NCBI RefSeq assembly: GCF_024505185.1 | Contig: NZ_JANIBJ010000027.1 | Coordinates: 1 to 64,000, forward strand | Source: Methylomonas subterranea | GTDB taxonomy: Bacteria; Pseudomonadota; Gammaproteobacteria; Methylococcales; Methylomonadaceae | DNA: 64,000 nt | Direction: 5' to 3' | Shown here: positions 60,265 through 64,000 of the stretch, one piece after another | Layout: every line of letters starts with the position of its first letter | How positions within the stretch are numbered: the stretch's first letter is position 1 | Notes under the pieces: model-generated | Seen by the model: the letters and a program-made list of their open reading frames with translations, nothing else | Database searches by the model: none | What the model was told of the DNA's origin: nothing | Position numbers and translations under genes: made by a program

Positions 60265-61140
60265 ATGCCCACACCTTTTCAGCGCATCGGCATCGTCGGT
60301 AAATTCGGCGATCCCGGCATCGCCCCTACCCTAACGGAGCTGTACCGTTTTTTGCACGGCCGCGGGCACGAGGTTTTACTGGACAGCCAAAGCGTCGACC
60401 TGCTGGAAAATGCCGACGTCAAGGGCCTGCATATCGACCGCCTGCCGGAATATTGCGACCTGATCATCGCGGTCGGCGGCGACGGTACTTTTCTAGCGGC
60501 GGCCCGCGCGGCGGCCGATTTCGAAATACCCTTGCTGGGCGTCAATCTGGGCCGCTTGGGCTTTCTGGTGGATATTTCGCCGGATCAGCTGATCGGCCGG
60601 CTGGAACAAATTCTGGCCGGACGCCATAAAACCGAACGGCGCTGCCTGCTGCATGCGTCCATTTTCAGGGACGGCGCCGAAATCCACCGGCAAACCGCCG
60701 TCAATGAAGTGGTGGTGCATCGTTGGGTGACTCCCAGCATGATAGAGATCGTCACCAGCATCGACGGCGTCTATCTGAATACCCAGCGCTCCGACGGCTT
60801 GATCGTCGCCACCCCCACCGGCTCCACCGCTTATTCGCTGTCCGCCGGCGGGCCGATTCTGCATCCGGGCCTGAACGCGCTGGTGCTGGTGCCCTTGAAT
60901 CCGCATACCCTGTCCAACCGGCCGCTGGTGATAGACGACAAGGTCAGCATCGAAATAGGCTTTAGCGATGCCAAGCAAATCAACGCCCTGGTCACCTGCG
61001 ATCATCTAGAAATTCCAGACGTGCTGATAGGCGACAAAATCGTTATCAAAAAAGCCGACAAGACGATTAAAATTTTGCATCCGGAAGACCACGACTATTT
61101 CAACACTCTCAGAAGCAAACTCTACTGGAGCCGCGGTTAA
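60265..61140 (+). CDS. nadK: NAD kinase
   Basis: The 291-aa enzyme phosphorylates NAD to NADP. Signatures: the GGDGTFL motif in IAVGGDGTFLAAAR, GVNLGRLGFLVDI, VVHRWVTPSMIEI and the TPTGSTAYSLSAGGPI stretch. The frame opens at a TTG at 60256, but the ATG at 60265 (MPTPFQRIGIVGK) is preferred. recN follows after 12 bases, a conserved nadK-recN order. Confidence 0.96.
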   Translation: MPTPFQRIGIVGKFGDPGIAPTLTELYRFLHGRGHEVLLDSQSVDLLENADVKGLHIDRLPEYCDLIIAVGGDGTFLAAARAAADFEIPLLGVNLGRLGFLVDISPDQLIGRLEQILAGRHKTERRCLLHASIFRDGAEIHRQTAVNEVVVHRWVTPSMIEIVTSIDGVYLNTQRSDGLIVATPTGSTAYSLSAGGPILHPGLNALVLVPLNPHTLSNRPLVIDDKVSIEIGFSDAKQINALVTCDHLEIPDVLIGDKIVIKKADKTIKILHPEDHDYFNTLRSKLYWSRG

Positions 61141-61152
61141 TCCGCCCGACCT

Positions 61153-62826
61153 ATGCTGTTAAACCTGAATATTATCGATCTAGCGGTCGTCGACGCCCTG
61201 GACCTGGACCTGGACCCCGGCATGTCGGTGCTGACCGGCGAAACCGGCGCCGGCAAATCGATTTTACTGACCGCGCTGGGACTGGCCTTGGGCGACCGCG
61301 CCGATTCCGGTTACGTGCGCCCCAATAGCAAGCGGGCGGAAGTCAATCTGGAATTCGACTTAAGCAAGGCCCCGCTGGTGCGGCAGTGGCTGGAGGCACA
61401 AGAGCTGGACGACGACGGCCATTGTCTGGTACGACGTACCATCAGCGAAGACGGCCGCTCCAAGGCCTACATCAACAACCGGCCGGTCAACCTGCAGACC
61501 TTGCAGGCCTTGAGCCGGCAGCTGGTGGAAATCCACGGCCAGCACGCGCATTTGACTTTACTGGACAAGGACGAACAACGCCTGCTGCTGGATAATTTCG
61601 CTCAAAACCAGGCCTTGCTGGGCGCCGTCAACGACTGTTACCAAAACTGGAAACACAGCCACAAAACCCTGCAACAACTGCTGAAGGCCGGCAGCGACCA
61701 AGCCGAACGCGAAGAACTGTTGCGTTATCAGCTGGACGAATTACAACAGCTTGATCTGGACAATTTCGATTACGCCACCTTGGCCGAGGAACACCACAAG
61801 CTGGCCAATCTGGGCAAGATACTCGGGGTCGGCCAGCAGCAACTGGACATTTTGTACGACAACGACCAGCAATCGGTCAGCCAGATGCTCGGCCACTGCG
61901 GCCACGCCATCGGCGAACTGGCCGAATATGCCGGCGAATTGAACGGCATTGTCGAGTTGCTCAACGAAGCCGAAATACAAGTCGCCGAAGCGTCGCAACA
62001 ATTGCGCCGCTTTCTGGACAATCAGGAAGCCGACCCGCAACGGCTAGTCTGGCTGGAAAATCAGATCGGCATCGTGCAAAACCTCAGCCGCAAGCATAAA
62101 ACTCTACCGGAGCAATTGCCGCAACACGCCCAACTATTGGCGGCCGAACTGGACGCTATCAGCCACGGCGGCGAACGCATCGAGAGCCTGACGCTGGACT
62201 GCGACAATCAGTTGAAACAATACCGGCAACTGGCCGCCGAACTGTCTGTCTCCCGCCAAACCGCGGCGACCGAATTGCAGCAGCGCATCTCGGACACCAT
62301 CAAGGAACTGGGCATGCCGCACGGCGAGTTTTTGGTCAATATCACCTGCGACCCCGCCGCAGAACCGCAACGCAACGGCCTGGACGCCATCGAATTTTTG
62401 GTCAGCACCAACCCCGGCCTGCCGGCCAAACCTTTGGCCAAGGTCGCCTCCGGCGGCGAACTATCGCGCATCAGCTTGGCGATACAGGTCACCACCAGCA
62501 CCGACAAAACCACCCCCACCATGATCTTCGACGAAGTCGACTCCGGCATCGGCGGCGGCATCGCGGAAATCGTCGGTCAAAAACTGCGCCGCCTGAGCAA
62601 AAACCGCCAGGTATTGTGCGTCACCCACTTGCCGCAAGTCGCCTCGCAAGCCCATCAGCATTTATTCGTGGCGAAAAACCAGAAGGCGGCGGTAACCTCA
62701 TCGACGGTACGCCGCTTGACGGACGACGAACGCATCGCCGAAGTCGCCCGCATGCTGGGCGGGGTGACCATCACGGAAAACACCTTGGCGCATGCCAGGG
62801 AGATGTTGGAAGCTGGAAAAGGTTAA
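61153..62826 (+). CDS. recN: DNA repair protein RecN
   Basis: The 557-aa SMC-like ATPase acts in double-strand break repair. It has Walker [13 protein letters not shown], the Rec[16 protein letters not shown] segment, two coiled-coil arms around the centre, the ABC-type signature [14 protein letters not shown] and Walker [14 protein letters not shown], and ends [15 protein letters not shown]. The ATG at 61153 is 12 bases after nadK. Confidence 0.97.
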   Translation: MLLNLNIIDLAVVDALDLDLDPGMSVLTGETGAGKSILLTALGLALGDRADSGYVRPNSKRAEVNLEFDLSKAPLVRQWLEAQELDDDGHCLVRRTISEDGRSKAYINNRPVNLQTLQALSRQLVEIHGQHAHLTLLDKDEQRLLLDNFAQNQALLGAVNDCYQNWKHSHKTLQQLLKAGSDQAEREELLRYQLDELQQLDLDNFDYATLAEEHHKLANLGKILGVGQQQLDILYDNDQQSVSQMLGHCGHAIGELAEYAGELNGIVELLNEAEIQVAEASQQLRRFLDNQEADPQRLVWLENQIGIVQNLSRKHKTLPEQLPQHAQLLAAELDAISHGGERIESLTLDCDNQLKQYRQLAAELSVSRQTAATELQQRISDTIKELGMPHGEFLVNITCDPAAEPQRNGLDAIEFLVSTNPGLPAKPLAKVASGGELSRISLAIQVTTSTDKTTPTMIFDEVDSGIGGGIAEIVGQKLRRLSKNRQVLCVTHLPQVASQAHQHLFVAKNQKAAVTSSTVRRLTDDERIAEVARMLGGVTITENTLAHAREMLEAGKG

Positions 62827-63166
62827 CCTCTTATCATCGAGGCTGTCGTAAAAGCCCCCTCTCCTTGCGGGTTGGGGTGAGGGGGTGAAAACCAATAAAC
62901 TATTGTTTTACATACCCTCATCCTAACCTTCTCCTTTATGCCCCGCGGGTGCGGCGGGAGAAGCGACTGATTGTCTTTTACCCTGAAAGTCATGGTGGGA
63001 GCGACGCATAGTCGCGATTCGCAAGGCCATCATAGCGTCTATGCCTCGCTGCTACGAGACGCCTTTCATTTGGCGGGGCGATGCACCTGTTTCTTGATCG
63101 TTACCGGCAAAGCGTATTCGCAGCGTCGCCCCCCGCTTTGCCGCGGCGAACGGCCGCTATTATGAT
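62827..63166. other. 340-base intergenic region with palindromic repeats
   Basis: A GGTTGGGGTGAGGG block (about 62870-62883) and an inverted, imperfect copy CCCTCATCCTAACC (about 62917-62930) lie about 35 bases apart. Next to them is a GGGAGCGACGCATAGTCGCG motif (about 62998-63017) like gammaproteobacterial REP units. No gene is supported. It separates convergent recN and the EAL gene. Confidence 0.55.
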
Positions 63167-63943
63167 TTATCCAATGGTTGGCCAAGCCGACTCGGGTATT
63201 GACGGCAGACATTCAAACCCGGGTTTTGCGAAATGATAGCCCTGAAACAATTCCACGCCTTTCTCGGCCAGCACCACGCATTCTTCGATACATTCGATGC
63301 CTTCGGCAATCACCTGTATGGATAATTCCTTGCAGGCCGCCAATATCGCAAACACCAACGAGCGCCTGACCCGGTCGGTATGAATATTGCGCGTCAGAGC
63401 CATGTCCAGTTTGATGATATGCGGGTGTAATTCGGCCAAAAGATTCAAACCGGCATAACCGGCGCCGAAATCGTCAATCGCCGTGATGAAATTGTGGCGT
63501 TTATATTCCTCGAAGATGCCGCGAAGATGATCGCCGTCGGTCACGCGCTCGCCCTCGTTGACTTCGAACATGATCCGCTCGGTGGGAAAGTTTAATTCTT
63601 CGGCAGCCTCCAGCGTGGCGCGAATGCAGGCTTCCGGCCGATAAACGGCATTGGGCAAAAAGTTGATGCTCAATATGCCCTGTAAACCCGGTTTATTGGC
63701 CAAATCCAGCGCCTTGACCCGAATACTTTGGTCGAACCGGTAACGATTGCCGTCATTGACCTGCGATAACACGCTAATAGCACTTTCGTTATGAGGCCCT
63801 CTGACCAGGGCCTCATAACCGTAAATACTTCCGCGGGTGACATCGACAATCGGTTGAAACGCCATGGTGAAATCGATACCCAGATCTTGCGTGTTTCGGC
63901 AAACCTGGCAGCCAATCGGGTAATTTTTATCGGGTTGTTGCAT
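63167..63943 (-). CDS. EAL-domain cyclic-di-GMP phosphodiesterase
   Basis: The 258-aa protein is almost only an EAL domain. Catalytic residues look intact: YGYEALVRG (EAL at 44-46), the Asn in SINFLPNAV, FEVNE, the DDFG in AIDDFGAGYAGL, IKLD, AEGIE and FQGYHFAKP. It should hydrolyse c-di-GMP to pGpG. A short N-terminal part with Cys12 and Cys15 (CQVC) may bind metal or sense redox. No sensor domain or partner is visible. It is convergent with recN. Confidence 0.9.
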   Translation of the reverse strand: MQQPDKNYPIGCQVCRNTQDLGIDFTMAFQPIVDVTRGSIYGYEALVRGPHNESAISVLSQVNDGNRYRFDQSIRVKALDLANKPGLQGILSINFLPNAVYRPEACIRATLEAAEELNFPTERIMFEVNEGERVTDGDHLRGIFEEYKRHNFITAIDDFGAGYAGLNLLAELHPHIIKLDMALTRNIHTDRVRRSLVFAILAACKELSIQVIAEGIECIEECVVLAEKGVELFQGYHFAKPGFECLPSIPESAWPTIG

Positions 63944-64000
63944 GCTGGACTCGGAAGCTATGTGGACCTGGATAATTCTATCGTCCGGACTGCATTTTCG

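Overview
The window looks like chromosomal DNA of a gammaproteobacterium. Gene content (dusB-fis pair, heptosyltransferase pair, rfbBDAC, ExbB/ExbD-LpxK-KdsB operon, YbiT-type ABC-F protein), a fairly GC-rich base composition and the absence of PTS components would fit a methanotroph of the Methylococcales, perhaps Methylomonas-like. That lineage call is inference from gene content and codon use, since no marker rRNA is present.

Layout. 1-5 kb: a large TPR lipoprotein, then dihydroxyacetone kinase split into a rightward dhaL and a convergent leftward dhaK that follows a HAD phosphatase. 5-11 kb: housekeeping genes ybiT, dusB-fis, purH, a bacterioferritin lacking the haem-ligand Met, a MITE-like repeat and a stand-alone Nif11-domain protein. 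11-17.5 kb: an AAA ATPase paired with an orphan Fe-S half of a YdiJ-like oxidoreductase, two small + strand genes, a sterol-desaturase-like membrane enzyme and a GlxA-type regulator. 17.7-22.3 kb: a leftward OmpR-type regulator - TorF-like porin - hybrid sensor kinase operon. 22.5-30.3 kb: envelope genes (ilvE-waaF-waaC and rfbBDAC) with small genes between. 30.4-34.7 kb: a response-regulator/TPR plus minimal histidine kinase pair, a GNAT protein, a ParE-type toxin-antitoxin pair and a stretch of RNA-like hairpins. 34.8-41 kb: exbB-exbD-lpxK-trm112-kdsB and prmB-aroC-MFS. 41-43.5 kb: an HDOD protein, an M20 amidohydrolase and tRNA-Ser(GGA).

43.9-55 kb is the accessory region: a type I restriction-modification system (hsdM, hsdS, hsdR, M48 metallopeptidase) beginning just after tRNA-Ser. 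Its middle has been invaded or rebuilt. Between hsdS and hsdR lie an Avd-like four-helix-bundle gene bracketed by AT-rich inverted repeats, two tandem AlbA_2/Schlafen-like putative ATPases, an 18-codon ORF that copies the start of hsdR, the C-terminal stump of a Fic protein, and a previously unlisted 52-codon ORF on the other strand. This looks like a defence island caught in rearrangement and is the most likely place for new biology.

55-64 kb returns to core genes: bcp, a SulP transporter, a YqaA-family membrane protein, a membrane-anchored GH17-like glucanase, nadK, recN and an EAL-domain phosphodiesterase, with several dispersed palindromic repeats in the gaps.

Many start codons were reassigned where the longest reading frame runs into an antisense shadow of its neighbour. 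The most unusual non-coding signal is at 33925-34153: a set of hairpins with GGA in their loops, some matching the CsrA/RsmA binding consensus, two of them enclosed by a 9-bp long-range stem.
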